64,000 nt of DNA from Cloacibacterium sp. TD35. GTDB lineage: Bacteria > Bacteroidota > Bacteroidia > Flavobacteriales > Weeksellaceae. Below the pieces are notes generated by a model. The model ran no database searches and was not told the origin of the DNA. It saw nothing but the letters and a program-made list of their open reading frames with translations. Of the stretch, positions 35,496-44,644 are shown one piece after another. Position 1 is the stretch's first letter. Each line of letters begins with the position of its first letter. A program made the translations under genes and the position numbers. The DNA is taken from the NCBI RefSeq assembly GCF_028864635.1, contig NZ_CP104850.1, positions 2,424,001 through 2,488,000 of the forward strand. Reading direction: 5' to 3'.

Positions 35496-36742
35496 GAAAA
35501 ATTATAATATTCACTATGCTTTTATTTGGTTTGACGGCGTGTGACAAAGTTAAGTTCTGGGAAGATAAGCACTCGGCAGAAGCTGCAATGCATACTTATA
35601 CCTGTCCGATGCACCCGGAAGTGATTTCAGACAAACCCGGCAAATGTCCCAAATGTGGGATGGATTTGGTCCTGAAAGATGCCCCTGAAAAAAAGGAAGA
35701 GGGGATTAAACTCGACGATCTGTTGAAACCAACCAATGAATTTGTAGTGTCGGAACAGCCCGTAATAAAAGTAAAAAGAGAAAACATACCCACCACGGTT
35801 GATGCTTTAGGGACGGTAGAATACGATACTCGACAGATTGGTAGTATTTCCTCACGCGTTGCGGGCCGTATCGAGAAACTCTATGTGCGGTATAAATATC
35901 AGAAAGTGTCCAAAGGCCAGCGTATTTTAGATATTTACAGCCCGGAACTTTTAACAGCACAGCAAAACCTGCTCTTCGTTATTAAAAATGACCGCTCAAA
36001 CAAAACGATGATTGATGCCTCACGCCAGAAACTCCTTCTTTTGGGAATGCCGGCTTCACAGATTGAGAAAGTCATCCAGCGAGGGAAACCTGATCTCACA
36101 GTTCCGGTTTTCAGCAATTACAGCGGACACATTCAGCAGGCAGGATCGGCAGGAAGCATGGGGTCATCACCACAATCTGCACCCGCAATGGCTTCAAATA
36201 ACGCGGTCACCGCAGAACTACCGCTGAAGGAAGGAATGTATCTTCAAAAAGGACAGAATATTTTCAGTGTCTACAATCCCAACAGAACCTGGGCTCTGAT
36301 CAATATTTTCTCTGAAGACATCGCACTGGTCAGCAAAGGACAGTCAGTCATGATCATCCCAGAAGCCAATCCGGATAACCGCTTCAAAGGAACCATCGGT
36401 TTTATTGAACCCTTTTTCAGGCAGGGCAGCAAAACCGTAACGGCGCGCGTCTATTTTGATAATTCCACCGCAAAAATTCCTGTCGGAAGTCAGGTTAAAG
36501 CGGAGATTATGAGCCACAACAGAATGGCAGACTGGCTGCCGAAATCAGCGGTGGTTTCTTTAGGGATTGATAAAATCGCGTTCAAAAAAGTAGAAGGCGG
36601 TTTTATTGCCCACAAGGTTGTTACCGGCGCGGTGGTAGGCGATAAAATTCAGATCGTCAGTGGTTTGCTTCCTGAAGATGGAGTTGCCGAAAATGCACAG
36701 TACCTGATGGACAGCGAAAGTTTCATAAAAATTAACAGATAA
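35492..36742 (+). CDS. CusB-type RND adaptor with N-terminal heavy-metal-binding domain
   Basis: A 416-residue adaptor with a signal and lipobox (MLLFGLTAC), then a small metal-binding domain YTCPMHPEVISDKPGKC followed by PKCGMDL (Cys, Met and His ligands). The canonical barrel-sandwich, helical hairpin and beta-barrel domains follow (AGRIEKLYVRYKYQKVSKGQ ... GMYLQKGQNIFSVYNPNRTW). It would bind Cu(I)/Ag(I) in the periplasm and pass it to the CusA halves. It is one of two consecutive adaptors. Confidence 0.9.
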   Translation: MRKIIIFTMLLFGLTACDKVKFWEDKHSAEAAMHTYTCPMHPEVISDKPGKCPKCGMDLVLKDAPEKKEEGIKLDDLLKPTNEFVVSEQPVIKVKRENIPTTVDALGTVEYDTRQIGSISSRVAGRIEKLYVRYKYQKVSKGQRILDIYSPELLTAQQNLLFVIKNDRSNKTMIDASRQKLLLLGMPASQIEKVIQRGKPDLTVPVFSNYSGHIQQAGSAGSMGSSPQSAPAMASNNAVTAELPLKEGMYLQKGQNIFSVYNPNRTWALINIFSEDIALVSKGQSVMIIPEANPDNRFKGTIGFIEPFFRQGSKTVTARVYFDNSTAKIPVGSQVKAEIMSHNRMADWLPKSAVVSLGIDKIAFKKVEGGFIAHKVVTGAVVGDKIQIVSGLLPEDGVAENAQYLMDSESFIKINR

Positions 36743-36753
36743 AAATTGATAAG

Positions 36754-37959
36754 ATGAAATTTAATATTTTAATGCTGGCCTTGCTGGTTTTTCTTTACTC
36801 CTGTAAAAAGGAGGAAGATCCGCATGCCGGCCACGATACCTACTACACCTGTTCCATGCACCCGCAGGTAGTCTCCGATAAACCCGGAAAATGCCCCATT
36901 TGTCACATGGATTTGGTGCCTGTGGAGAAGAAAAAGAATGCGGATCCTAACGAAATTGTTTTGAATGACGAGCAGGTTAAACTTGGGAATATCAAAACAG
37001 TCGCGCTATCTGATGGGTCTATGGCCGACAAACTTACCCTGACTGGAACACTCAATTTTAATCAGTACCAAATGCAGGCAGTAAGTTCCAGAGTAATGGG
37101 CAGAGTTGAACGGTTGTATTATAAAAACATTGGCGATTTTGTTCCGAAGGGGGCGCCGTTGGTCGATATTTACAGTGAAGAACTCAATAATGCAAAGCAG
37201 GAATATTTGCTGGCATTAGAAAGACGCAAACTGTTTGTCGGCAATACTTCCATTGATTTTGATCAGTTGCTCCAAAGTTCCCGCAACAAGCTTTATTTAT
37301 GGGGAATGTCCGAAAGCCAGATCAAACAGTTGGAAAGATCAGGAAAAGCCACGCCAACCACTACCGTGTTCAGCAATGCAGCCGGGTACATCACCGATCT
37401 GAGCATTGCCGAAGGCGATTATCTTGCGGAAGGCGGCACCATCGTGAATCTGGCAGACCTTTCATCGCTGTGGGCGGAGGCGCAGGTTTATTCCTCTCAA
37501 ATGGCTCTCCTTCAGAAAGACAGCAAGGTCACCGTATATATTCCCGATCTGGATAATTTGAAGATTAATGGGAAGGTTGATTTTACAAACCCTGAAATAA
37601 GCGCCTCCAGCAGGATAAATCTGGTTCGCATTTCCGTGCCCAACAAAGGAAACATGCTGAAACCCGGCATGCCGGTATATGTTCTTGTGGAAAACAAATC
37701 ACGTGATGGACTTTCAATGCCTGTAGATGCGGTGATCAGGGATGGGAAATCCTCCACCGTCTGGGTGAAAACAGCGAAGAACACTTTCGTAAACAGAATG
37801 GTGGAAACAGGTCTGGAATATGAAGACAGAATAGAAATCACATCCGGAATTAAGGCGGGGGACGAAGTAGTGGTTTCCGGGGCCTATCTGCTGAACAGTG
37901 AATACATATTCAAGAAAGGGGTTGATCCCATGGCGGGTCACGATATGAGCACAATGTAA
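36754..37959 (+). CDS. second CusB-type RND adaptor with heavy-metal-binding domain
   Basis: This 401-residue protein has a signal/lipobox (LALLVFLYSC), an N-terminal metal-binding module YTCSMHPQVVSDKPGKC followed by PICHMDLV, and adaptor domains (MGRVERLYYKNIGDFVPKGA ... LAEGGTIVNLADLSSLW). The C-terminus is Met/His-containing (GVDPMAGHDMSTM). It begins 11 nt after the first adaptor. Two adaptors per pump may form a hetero-hexameric ring or serve different pumps; the presence of only one CusA in this operon favours the former. The sequences are clearly diverged, so this is not a recent duplication. Confidence 0.9.
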   Translation: MKFNILMLALLVFLYSCKKEEDPHAGHDTYYTCSMHPQVVSDKPGKCPICHMDLVPVEKKKNADPNEIVLNDEQVKLGNIKTVALSDGSMADKLTLTGTLNFNQYQMQAVSSRVMGRVERLYYKNIGDFVPKGAPLVDIYSEELNNAKQEYLLALERRKLFVGNTSIDFDQLLQSSRNKLYLWGMSESQIKQLERSGKATPTTTVFSNAAGYITDLSIAEGDYLAEGGTIVNLADLSSLWAEAQVYSSQMALLQKDSKVTVYIPDLDNLKINGKVDFTNPEISASSRINLVRISVPNKGNMLKPGMPVYVLVENKSRDGLSMPVDAVIRDGKSSTVWVKTAKNTFVNRMVETGLEYEDRIEITSGIKAGDEVVVSGAYLLNSEYIFKKGVDPMAGHDMSTM

Positions 37960-37960
37960 T

Positions 37961-38422
37961 ATGAGAAAATTGAATATGATAGGTTGGCTGGCGGTGCTAG
38001 TGGTGGCTATTGTTTTAGTCATTCAGGTCATACCGGTGGAGCGTAATGTCTCCACCGTTCAGCCAGGTCAAAGTTTTGAAAAAACCGAAAAGGTGCCCGC
38101 CAACGTGGCTGCAATCCTTAAAGTTTCCTGCTATGACTGTCATTCAAATAATACCCGTTATCCCTGGTATTCGGTATTACAGCCGGGCGCGTGGTTCATG
38201 ATCCGGCATATTAAAAAAGGCAAAGAAGAACTCAATTTTGATGAGTTCAATAACTATTCAAAAAGACGTAAAAAAGCAAAAATAAAAAGCATCATCAGCC
38301 AGATTGAGAAAGACGAAATGCCTTTAAAATCTTATCTACTGTTGCACAGTGATTCCAAATTAACAGCAGAGGAAAGAAAGATGCTGTTAGATTTTTTTAC
38401 TTCAAGAACAAACCCACAATAA
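37961..38422 (+). CDS. heme-binding-domain protein (c-type CxxCH)
   Basis: A 153-residue protein with an N-terminal helix (MIGWLAVLVVAIVLVIQVI), one heme motif (SCYDCHSNNTRYPWY) and a helical tail with EKDEMPLKSYLLLHSD. It is the counterpart of the protein at 22024-22473. It starts 1 nt after the second adaptor stops and ends 10 nt before CopB. Presence of this family in both metal loci suggests a shared need for a periplasmic electron or metal carrier next to copper detoxification; the electron partner is not apparent. Confidence 0.8.
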   Translation: MRKLNMIGWLAVLVVAIVLVIQVIPVERNVSTVQPGQSFEKTEKVPANVAAILKVSCYDCHSNNTRYPWYSVLQPGAWFMIRHIKKGKEELNFDEFNNYSKRRKKAKIKSIISQIEKDEMPLKSYLLLHSDSKLTAEERKMLLDFFTSRTNPQ

Positions 38423-38432
38423 ACCGAAAATC

Positions 38433-40565
38433 ATGAAAAAATTCACCTGTCCCATGCACCCCCAGATATTGAAGGACGAACCTGGGAAATGTCCACTTTG
38501 CGGAATGAACTTAATTCCCTTGGGTGGAACCGCCCGACCTGAAAAAGACGAACACAGCCATCATCATCAGAATCATGATCATCACTCAGAATCTGATAGT
38601 TCAGCGGCGGGATTTGACAAACATGCAGGTCATCATACTCCGGATTTTCTAAAAAGATTCTGGATTACACTGGTACTTTCTGTCCCGGTGCTGCTGCTTT
38701 CCCACATGATTCAGCAGTGGCTTGGTTTCACCATAGCTTTTCAAGGTGATAAATACGTGCTGTTGGTTTTGGGAAGTATTATTTATTTCTACGGTGGAAT
38801 GCCTTTTTTCAAAGGGTTTTTGGGCGAAGTGAAAGCCGGAGCTATTGGGATGATGACGCTCGTTGCTTTGGCGATTACCGTAGCTTATGTCTATTCCGTT
38901 GCCGTCGTATTCGGGCTGCCGGGCATGGATTTCTTTTGGGAGCTCGCCACCCTAATTGTCATCATGCTTCTGGGTCATTGGCTCGAAATGCGTTCACAGA
39001 TGGCAGCTTCAAAAGCGTTGCAATCATTAGTGGCTTTACTTCCCAATGAGGTAACAGTAGAACAGAACGGAAGTCCCGTCAAAATAAAACTGGAACAGCT
39101 GAAAAACGGAGATACCGTAATCATAAGACCGGGCGAAAAAGTCGCCGCAGACGGTCTGATTGTCGAGGGCACTTCTTACTTAAATGAAAGTATGTTGACC
39201 GGAGAAAGTGTTCCTGTAAGAAAAGAGTCCGGTGGAAAGGTTATCGCAGGGTCTATCAATGGAGACGGGGCTTTAAAGATAAAAGCAACAGGGGTTGGAA
39301 AGGATTCGTACCTCAATAAGGTCATTAATTTGGTTCAGGATGCGCAGGCAGCAAAGTCGAACACTCAGAATCTGGCGGATAAAGTAGCCAAATGGCTTAC
39401 TATAGTAGCAATTGTGGTGGGAGTAGGAACTTTCGCTTACTGGTACATCACCATGGGAGATTTGGCTTTTGCTCTGGAACGGATGGTAACGGTAATGGTA
39501 ACGGCCTGCCCTCATGCTTTAGGAGTGGCAATCCCTCTGGTGGTGGCCATTTCCACTACACTTTCAGCGACAAATGGTTTACTCATCAGAAACCGCACGG
39601 CTTTTGAAACCACCAGAAAATTATCGACCATTATTTTCGATAAAACCGGCACCCTTACGAAAGGTTCCCACACTGTGCAGAAAATCATTCCTCTAACGGA
39701 ACACTATTCGGAAAACGATTTACTCCAGTATGCAGCAGCAGTGCAGCAGAACTCCGAACATCACATTGCAAAAGGAATCATGCAGACCCTTTCCGAGAAA
39801 AAACTGGAGCTATGGAAGTCAGGCAATTTCCGCTACATGCAGGGAATTGGAGTGACAGGAATCGTAAACGGTAAATCGGTTGTCGCGGCTGGTCCTAATT
39901 ATTTTGTTCAAAACAATAAACAGGTACCTGCCATTCCGGAAGAAATCAACCAGGATGCAGAAACAGTGAACTTTATTTTGATTGATGACGTGCCCGTGGG
40001 TATTGTTTCTTTAGCAGATACCATTCGCGAAGGCGCAAAAGAAGCTATTGACCAACTTCGAAGCACGAACATTAAATCATTCCTGCTTACAGGTGATAAC
40101 GAAAAGGTAGCAGTGGCGGTGTCAAAGCAGTTAGGAATGGACGGATATTTGGCAAATGTACTTCCGCACCACAAACAGGAAAAAGTAAAAGAATTTCAGG
40201 ATAAAGGGGAAATCGTTGCGATGACAGGTGACGGCGTAAATGATGCACCGGCTTTGGCAGCAGCAGATGTAGGCATTGCAGTTGGCAGCGGAACTGATGT
40301 TGCTGCCGAAACCGCAGATATTATTCTGGTCAACAGTGACCCTCGAGACGTGGTGAGAATGATAGATTTTGGAAAGAAAACCTACAGCAAGATGATCCAG
40401 AATCTCGTATGGGCAGTGGGCTACAACGTCGTGGCTATTCCACTTGCTGCGGGTGTTCTGTATCCTACATTTGTCTTGAGTCCCGCCATGGGCGCAGTGC
40501 TGATGAGTGTAAGCACCATCGTGGTCGCACTTAATGCAAGTCTCCTTAAAATAGATCAGAAGTAA
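38433..40565 (+). CDS. copB: copper-exporting P1B-ATPase, CopB type
   Basis: This 710-residue pump has an N-terminal heavy-metal-binding module (FTCPMHPQILKDEPGKC, then PLCGM) and a His-rich linker (HSHHHQNHDHHSES) rather than HMA repeats. Eight TM helices carry TGES (256-259), the metal-site CPH motif at 359-361 (TACPHALGVAIPL), DKTGT at 403-407 and GDGVNDAP. CPH together with the His-rich start is the CopB (P1B-3) signature for Cu export to the periplasm. It closes the plus-strand operon before an intrinsic terminator. Confidence 0.92.
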   Translation: MKKFTCPMHPQILKDEPGKCPLCGMNLIPLGGTARPEKDEHSHHHQNHDHHSESDSSAAGFDKHAGHHTPDFLKRFWITLVLSVPVLLLSHMIQQWLGFTIAFQGDKYVLLVLGSIIYFYGGMPFFKGFLGEVKAGAIGMMTLVALAITVAYVYSVAVVFGLPGMDFFWELATLIVIMLLGHWLEMRSQMAASKALQSLVALLPNEVTVEQNGSPVKIKLEQLKNGDTVIIRPGEKVAADGLIVEGTSYLNESMLTGESVPVRKESGGKVIAGSINGDGALKIKATGVGKDSYLNKVINLVQDAQAAKSNTQNLADKVAKWLTIVAIVVGVGTFAYWYITMGDLAFALERMVTVMVTACPHALGVAIPLVVAISTTLSATNGLLIRNRTAFETTRKLSTIIFDKTGTLTKGSHTVQKIIPLTEHYSENDLLQYAAAVQQNSEHHIAKGIMQTLSEKKLELWKSGNFRYMQGIGVTGIVNGKSVVAAGPNYFVQNNKQVPAIPEEINQDAETVNFILIDDVPVGIVSLADTIREGAKEAIDQLRSTNIKSFLLTGDNEKVAVAVSKQLGMDGYLANVLPHHKQEKVKEFQDKGEIVAMTGDGVNDAPALAAADVGIAVGSGTDVAAETADIILVNSDPRDVVRMIDFGKKTYSKMIQNLVWAVGYNVVAIPLAAGVLYPTFVLSPAMGAVLMSVSTIVVALNASLLKIDQK

Positions 40566-40605
40566 CGTCCAAATCTAACAAAAGTCACACTTCTATTTAT
40601 ACATT

Positions 40606-40629
40606 AAAGGCGCAGCGATGCGTCTTTTT
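40606..40629 (+). terminator. intrinsic terminator after copB
   Basis: AAAGGCGCA, GCGA, TGCGTCTTTTT: a 9-bp stem with one G-U pair, a 4-nt loop and a T run, 41 nt after the copB stop. Confidence 0.8.
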
Positions 40630-41254
40630 ACATTTTGTACTTAAACCTCCCCGCTCTGCCGTAGCAAATAACATAATGCCTTCCTAGCAACATGCAAAGC
40701 CTTTATGGGCTACACCTTCCAATCGCTCATTAGGTCAAAATAAATCCAGAAACCAAAAGTGATCTCTAAATCTCCCTACATACTCGCTCTTCAAAGTCTC
40801 TTATGTCTGAGTATATTAATAAACTCAACACGGTATCCAAAATATAGTTTATATAAAATATTTCAGATATCCTAAAATTTATATCCGTTAAAATTCTAAT
40901 TTACTGTTTTTGGGAATAGAAGGTAGCTTTTTATTTCTATTGTCAAGTTGGATTTATTTAATTCTACAACTCGCAGAACTATAATTAAAAAAATCAATTT
41001 CTAAATACTTAAAAAAGCAATATCTATCATAATTAATGTAATTAGAGTCTTAATCATAATATCTAATAATTTCTATAACTAATTATTAATATTGGAACTT
41101 TTTTTAAACTTATCATTATAGATAGAAATAGGTTTTTTAAGTTAAACTGTATCATTAACCAATACTATATAAAATAAGCATATCCATTACAATTACTAAA
41201 AAATAATATCTATCTTATTCATAAAATTCCTTCTTTCTGATTAAGTATTTTTTT
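40630..41254. other. AT-rich intergenic region between the copper operon and integrase
   Basis: No ORF of note, no RNA gene and no clear repeat was seen in this 625-bp stretch. The part from about 40780 onward is very AT-rich, and base composition changes sharply from the GC-richer copper operon, consistent with a junction between DNA of different origin. Confidence 0.5.
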
Positions 41255-42448
41255 TTAATTATTCATATCTTCACTTACTTTTTTATCCAATATTTTAGCA
41301 TAATGTTGAGTAGTTTTAATGCTTTTATGACCAAGCATTTTACTTACGCTCTCCATTGAGACATTATTAGATAAAGTAACAGTAGTAGCAAATGTGTGTC
41401 TTGCACAATGAAAAGTAAGTTTTTTATTGATATTACAATTATCAGCTATTGTTTTTAAATATTCATTTACTTTTTGGTTTGAATAGACTGGAAGCAATTT
41501 TCCAGAATTGGAAACTAATGGATGATTTTCATACTTTTTAATAATTTCTTCTGCTATTGGTAACAAGGGAATATTTGAATTTATTCCTGTTTTTTGACGA
41601 TTTGTTATTATCCAAAGGTTTCCATCAACACCTATAGTAATTTGTTCTTTTGTAAGGTTAAAAATATCTATGTAAGCTAATCCTGTGTAACAACTGAAAA
41701 TAAAAATATCTCTAACTATATTTAACCCACTACCAATAAAATCTTTATTTTTAATTGTTTTTATTTCTTCCTCCGTAAGAAAATTAACATTTACTTCATG
41801 GAATCTACCTTTGTAAAAAATTACCAAATCTTTTTCAATCCAATTATTCTGATAACACAATTTTAATATTTTACTTAAATTTTTGGTGTGTTTTACTGCT
41901 GAATTATTATTGATATTGGGTTTGGTTCGCAAGAAAAAATCAAAATCGTTTAGAAATGATGGTTCCAGTTTCTGAATATCAATGTCGGATTTTTTATGAA
42001 ACTTCCACAAAAATTCTTTCAAATGAGCCAAACAAGTTTTAAAATTCTTAAGTGTAGCTGGTGCGTATTCCTTACCTAAAAGTTTTTCTATTTTGGAGTT
42101 GTGTTCTTCAAAAATTGGAATGAGGTATCTTTCAGTAGTATTTGCACCTGTTAATAGGTTTTTAATATCTATTGCATCAAAACTTTCCCTTGATAGCGCT
42201 AATTTGTTTTCCAAAACTAGAACATTAGATTTCAAGATGTCTAAATACTTATTTATAGCTCTCGCTTCTTCAGAATTACCTTTTAAACGATTTTGAGCGG
42301 AACTCCATTTGGAAATCTCTACATCTTTTCCAGTAGAAAATTCTGCGCGTTTTCCATTCACGGTAATTCGTAAATATATAGGAACGCGGAAATTAGATTT
42401 TGTTTTGGATTTTTTCGCATAGAATAATACCGAAACTTTTGCATTCAT
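41255..42448 (-). CDS. tyrosine recombinase / integrase (Bacteroidetes type)
   Basis: The 397-residue enzyme has an N-terminal arm-binding segment (VSVLFYAKKSKTKSNFRVPI), a SAM-like core-binding domain (YAPATLKNFKTCLAHLKEFL) and a catalytic domain. HCARHTFATT supplies the HxxR and LGHKSIKTTQHYAKI the nucleophile Tyr; the first catalytic Arg position reads GLAYIDIF, as usual for this family. It is full length and uninterrupted. The remnant at 57454-57978 is a close relative. It could integrate or excise the island, although its own att sites are unproven. Confidence 0.9.
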   Translation of the reverse strand: MNAKVSVLFYAKKSKTKSNFRVPIYLRITVNGKRAEFSTGKDVEISKWSSAQNRLKGNSEEARAINKYLDILKSNVLVLENKLALSRESFDAIDIKNLLTGANTTERYLIPIFEEHNSKIEKLLGKEYAPATLKNFKTCLAHLKEFLWKFHKKSDIDIQKLEPSFLNDFDFFLRTKPNINNNSAVKHTKNLSKILKLCYQNNWIEKDLVIFYKGRFHEVNVNFLTEEEIKTIKNKDFIGSGLNIVRDIFIFSCYTGLAYIDIFNLTKEQITIGVDGNLWIITNRQKTGINSNIPLLPIAEEIIKKYENHPLVSNSGKLLPVYSNQKVNEYLKTIADNCNINKKLTFHCARHTFATTVTLSNNVSMESVSKMLGHKSIKTTQHYAKILDKKVSEDMNN

Positions 42449-42542
42449 ACTGGTGACTTTAAAGGTTAAAATAAATTTAAAGTGCCCTTTTTCACAAGAT
42501 GTTCAAAAATAAAAAAAGCTTATTCATGGGCTTTTCCAGAGA

Positions 42543-42584
42543 ATTCGGTTACCTATATGCTAAAAAATTTAGAGGTAACCGAAT
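42543..42584. repeat. 12-bp inverted repeat upstream of the integrase
   Basis: ATTCGGTTACCT (42543-42554) and AGGTAACCGAAT (42573-42584) are perfect complements with an 18-nt spacer, 95 bp before the integrase start. AGGTAACCGAAT occurs again at 58026-58037, beside the integrase remnant. Placement suggests recombinase or regulator binding, or an att core. Confidence 0.65.
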
Positions 42585-42665
42585 AGGTCACCTCACGAAT
42601 TGAGAAAAATTGATATTATTTGATATCTAATTGACTAATCCTAAAATAGGTTTACAAGTTTTACA

Positions 42666-43511
42666 TTAAAATACCAATCCGGAAGATATTAATTTTCCGG
42701 ATTTTTTGTGGATTGTTTCCGGGGTTTTCATCTTCAGACTAAGATGTGGTCTTTTGTTGTTGTAAATATAAATACTTTCTTTAATCATTTGTTTTAAATC
42801 CTGAATATTTTTGCATTTATAAATTAAAAATTCCTGCTTCAATATTCCGTTTATTCTTTCTGCCAAAGCATTTTGATAACAATCATAGCCATCTGTCATT
42901 GAAGGTTTTATTTTGTTTTTAACAAGTACTTTCTGATACACTTCTGAGCAATATTGCAATCCCCTGTCTGAGTGATGAATAAGCGGAAGATGTGTTGTTC
43001 TGTTTTTAACGGCCATTTTCAGAGCTTTGACTACATTTTCAGCATTCATATTTTCACTTAATTCGTAACCCATTATTTTTCTGCTGTAAGCATCCGTAAC
43101 CAAAGATAAATAACAGACATTCGTTTTGGTTTTTATATAAGTGATATCGCTTACAAATACCTGTTCTTTTCTTTTCAGGCAAGTCGTTTTCAAAAGGTTG
43201 GGGTGTTTTCTGAGCCAGTGTTTGGAGAAAGTTGTTCTTGTATATCTTTTCTTAGGATAAATAAGCAGGTTTTCTCTTCGTAAATAATTGAACAGCGCAT
43301 CTCTGCCTATTTTTATCTTTTCAAGCTTGAACTTATTTTTAAGCAAATAATAAAGTTTTCTTGTTCCTATTCTGGGCTGTTCTAAACGAATCTCCTCAAC
43401 AAATCGTTTAACTTTCTCCAATTCTTTTTCCCGAACACATACTCTTTGGCGCTGCTGGTAAATGGCTTGTCTGCTTATCCCAAACAATCTGCAGATTTTG
43501 GATAAACTCAA
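42666..43511 (-). CDS. IS3-family transposase OrfB (rve integrase core)
   Basis: The 281-residue ORF carries a DDE integrase core: FVSDITYIKTK (first Asp), LIHHSDRGLQYCS (second Asp) and NALAERINGILKQE (Glu), preceded by an HTH_21 region (RIGTRKLYYLLKNKF). The start is TTG at 43511 inside the end of OrfA (overlap 43508-43511). In this family OrfB is normally made as an OrfAB fusion by -1 frameshifting; the A-rich run GAAAAAGG just before the OrfA stop is a plausible slip site. It appears intact. Confidence 0.9.
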   Translation of the reverse strand: MSLSKICRLFGISRQAIYQQRQRVCVREKELEKVKRFVEEIRLEQPRIGTRKLYYLLKNKFKLEKIKIGRDALFNYLRRENLLIYPKKRYTRTTFSKHWLRKHPNLLKTTCLKRKEQVFVSDITYIKTKTNVCYLSLVTDAYSRKIMGYELSENMNAENVVKALKMAVKNRTTHLPLIHHSDRGLQYCSEVYQKVLVKNKIKPSMTDGYDCYQNALAERINGILKQEFLIYKCKNIQDLKQMIKESIYIYNNKRPHLSLKMKTPETIHKKSGKLISSGLVF

Positions 43512-43897
43512 TCCTTTTTCTTGGAGTTGTCTGACTGTTTGGGCGTAAACTTTTTTCGAATCTGTGTGCCGTATTGCTTGTCCGAGATATCAATCATCAT
43601 ATTGAGAACTTTGGTTTTTAGTTTCTCATCAGCTAATTCTTTCTCTAATCTTTTAATCTTTTCGGCGGGTGTTTCTTTGGATTGTAACATGGTATTAATG
43701 GTGGGTTTGCTCCAATCTAAATTACCATATTTTCTGAGCCAAACCAAAACGGTGCTTCTACCTTGGATACCGTAATGTTGCTGTGCCTGTTTGTAAGTGA
43801 ATTCGCCCTTTTCTACACGACTCACAATACCTAATTTAAAAGCCATTGTGTAATCTTGTTGTGTACGCTTTTCTACTGTCTTCTCTCGATTTTCCAT
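43508..43897 (-). CDS. IS3-family transposase OrfA (helix-turn-helix)
   Basis: The 129-residue protein has an HTH that recognises the IS ends (YTMAFKLGIVSRVEKGEFTY, then KQAQQHYGIQGRSTVLVWLR) and a leucine-zipper-like coiled coil (ETPAEKIKRLEKELADEKLK). It is followed by the frameshift region into OrfB. It is intact and reads from ATG at 43897, 40 bp inside the right inverted repeat. Confidence 0.9.
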   Translation of the reverse strand: MENREKTVEKRTQQDYTMAFKLGIVSRVEKGEFTYKQAQQHYGIQGRSTVLVWLRKYGNLDWSKPTINTMLQSKETPAEKIKRLEKELADEKLKTKVLNMMIDISDKQYGTQIRKKFTPKQSDNSKKKD

Positions 43898-43995
43898 AAT
43901 AAGTCTATTGGGTGTAAACTTATTTTAGGACGGGTCATTTTTACAAAAAAAGCCAACTTATTAAAAGTTGACTTTATTTAGTATTAATTTTTATA

Positions 43996-44092
43996 ATTGC
44001 TCAAAGTCTGGAGACTTTGCGCAGCGGGGTATAGTCTTCTTTCATTTTTTATTTTTTATTATTGCTCAAAGTCGGTAGACTTTGCGCAGCGG
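43996..44092. repeat. two tandem copies of a 32-bp hairpin-containing repeat
   Basis: 43996-44027 and 44061-44092 read ATTGCTCAAAGTC, four variable bases, GACTTTGCGCAGCGG. Each contains CAAAGTC/GACTTTG as a 7-bp stem. They lie between the IS3 element and the immunity genes. Function unknown; possibly a REP-like intergenic repeat. Confidence 0.7.
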
Positions 44093-44140
44093 TAAATATT
44101 CGGGGAGGTTAAATATTCGGTGAGTAAATAAAAACATAAA

Positions 44141-44162
44141 AACCACGCCCAAAAGCGTGGTT
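44141..44162 (-). terminator. terminator-like hairpin after the immunity candidates
   Basis: AACCACGC and GCGTGGTT form a perfect 8-bp stem around CCAAAA, with A/T runs on both sides, so it could act in both directions. It lies 49 nt beyond the stop at 44211. Confidence 0.75.
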
Positions 44163-44210
44163 AAATTTTTGTCCCTCTTGTTGTATTTTCAAACGAAATT
44201 CGGTGAGGTC

Positions 44211-44396
44211 CTAAAAATTTTGATAAATTAATATTAATCCTCCAATTATCATCATTAAAATAATTCCCCAAAAACCCCTTACTTCTGGAGGAATATAGAA
44301 GTCTTCTCTATGTTCATTTTTATAAAAGATTTTGTTTTTAACCTGTAAATAGATTAATAAAATAGCGGTCGATATTAAGACAAAACCAACAATCAT
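44211..44396 (-). CDS. small two-helix membrane protein, candidate immunity protein (copy 2)
   Basis: The 61 residues hold a first TM helix (IVGFVLISTAILLIYLQV), a charged loop (KNEHREDFYIPPEVRG) and a second TM helix (FWGIILMMIIGGLILIY). The pattern VRGxxGxILxxIxGxxL is shared with the next gene upstream, so the two are paralogues. Both sit directly after a giant toxin whose tip is hydrophobic, as membrane immunity proteins do for pore-forming tips. Family unknown. Confidence 0.5.
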   Translation of the reverse strand: MIVGFVLISTAILLIYLQVKNKIFYKNEHREDFYIPPEVRGFWGIILMMIIGGLILIYQNF

Positions 44397-44443
44397 AATG
44401 TTAATATTGATATTTTGATGTTTGTTCTAGCAAGAGTATCTTT

Positions 44444-44644
44444 TTAATTCTTTCCCATTAATAAGAAAATGCCTGCTATAACAAGAAGTATCGCCCCAAT
44501 CCAACCTCTGACTGCTAATGCCGACTCATAAGCATTTTTATTTTCATCGAAAATCCACTTTTTAGTTAATTTAAGTATAATAATAACTAAACCCGTGAAA
44601 ATCATTAATACTCCATATAAAAAATTATTTTCCACCTTTTTCAC
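44444..44644 (-). CDS. small two-helix membrane protein, candidate immunity protein (copy 1)
   Basis: The 66-residue protein has TM helix 1 (FLYGVLMIFTGLVIIIL), a loop (FDENKNAYESALAVRG) and TM helix 2 (WIGAILLVIAGIFLLMG). Its start overlaps the toxin stop (44625) by 20 nt, so translation is coupled. It resembles the 61-residue protein at 44211-44396. The pairing with the toxin is inferred from position and topology. Confidence 0.55.
   Translation of the reverse strand: MKKVENNFLYGVLMIFTGLVIIILKLTKKWIFDENKNAYESALAVRGWIGAILLVIAGIFLLMGKN

Larger units (their letters stand above)
42632..43937 (-). mobile_element. IS3-family insertion sequence
   Basis: Two overlapping transposase ORFs are bounded by inverted repeats: TGACTAATCCTAAAATAGG at the left, and the complement of TGACCCGTCCTAAAATAAG at the right, both continuing GTTTACA. 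There is no obvious 3-bp target duplication. It inserted beside the inverted repeat upstream of the integrase. Confidence 0.88.
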
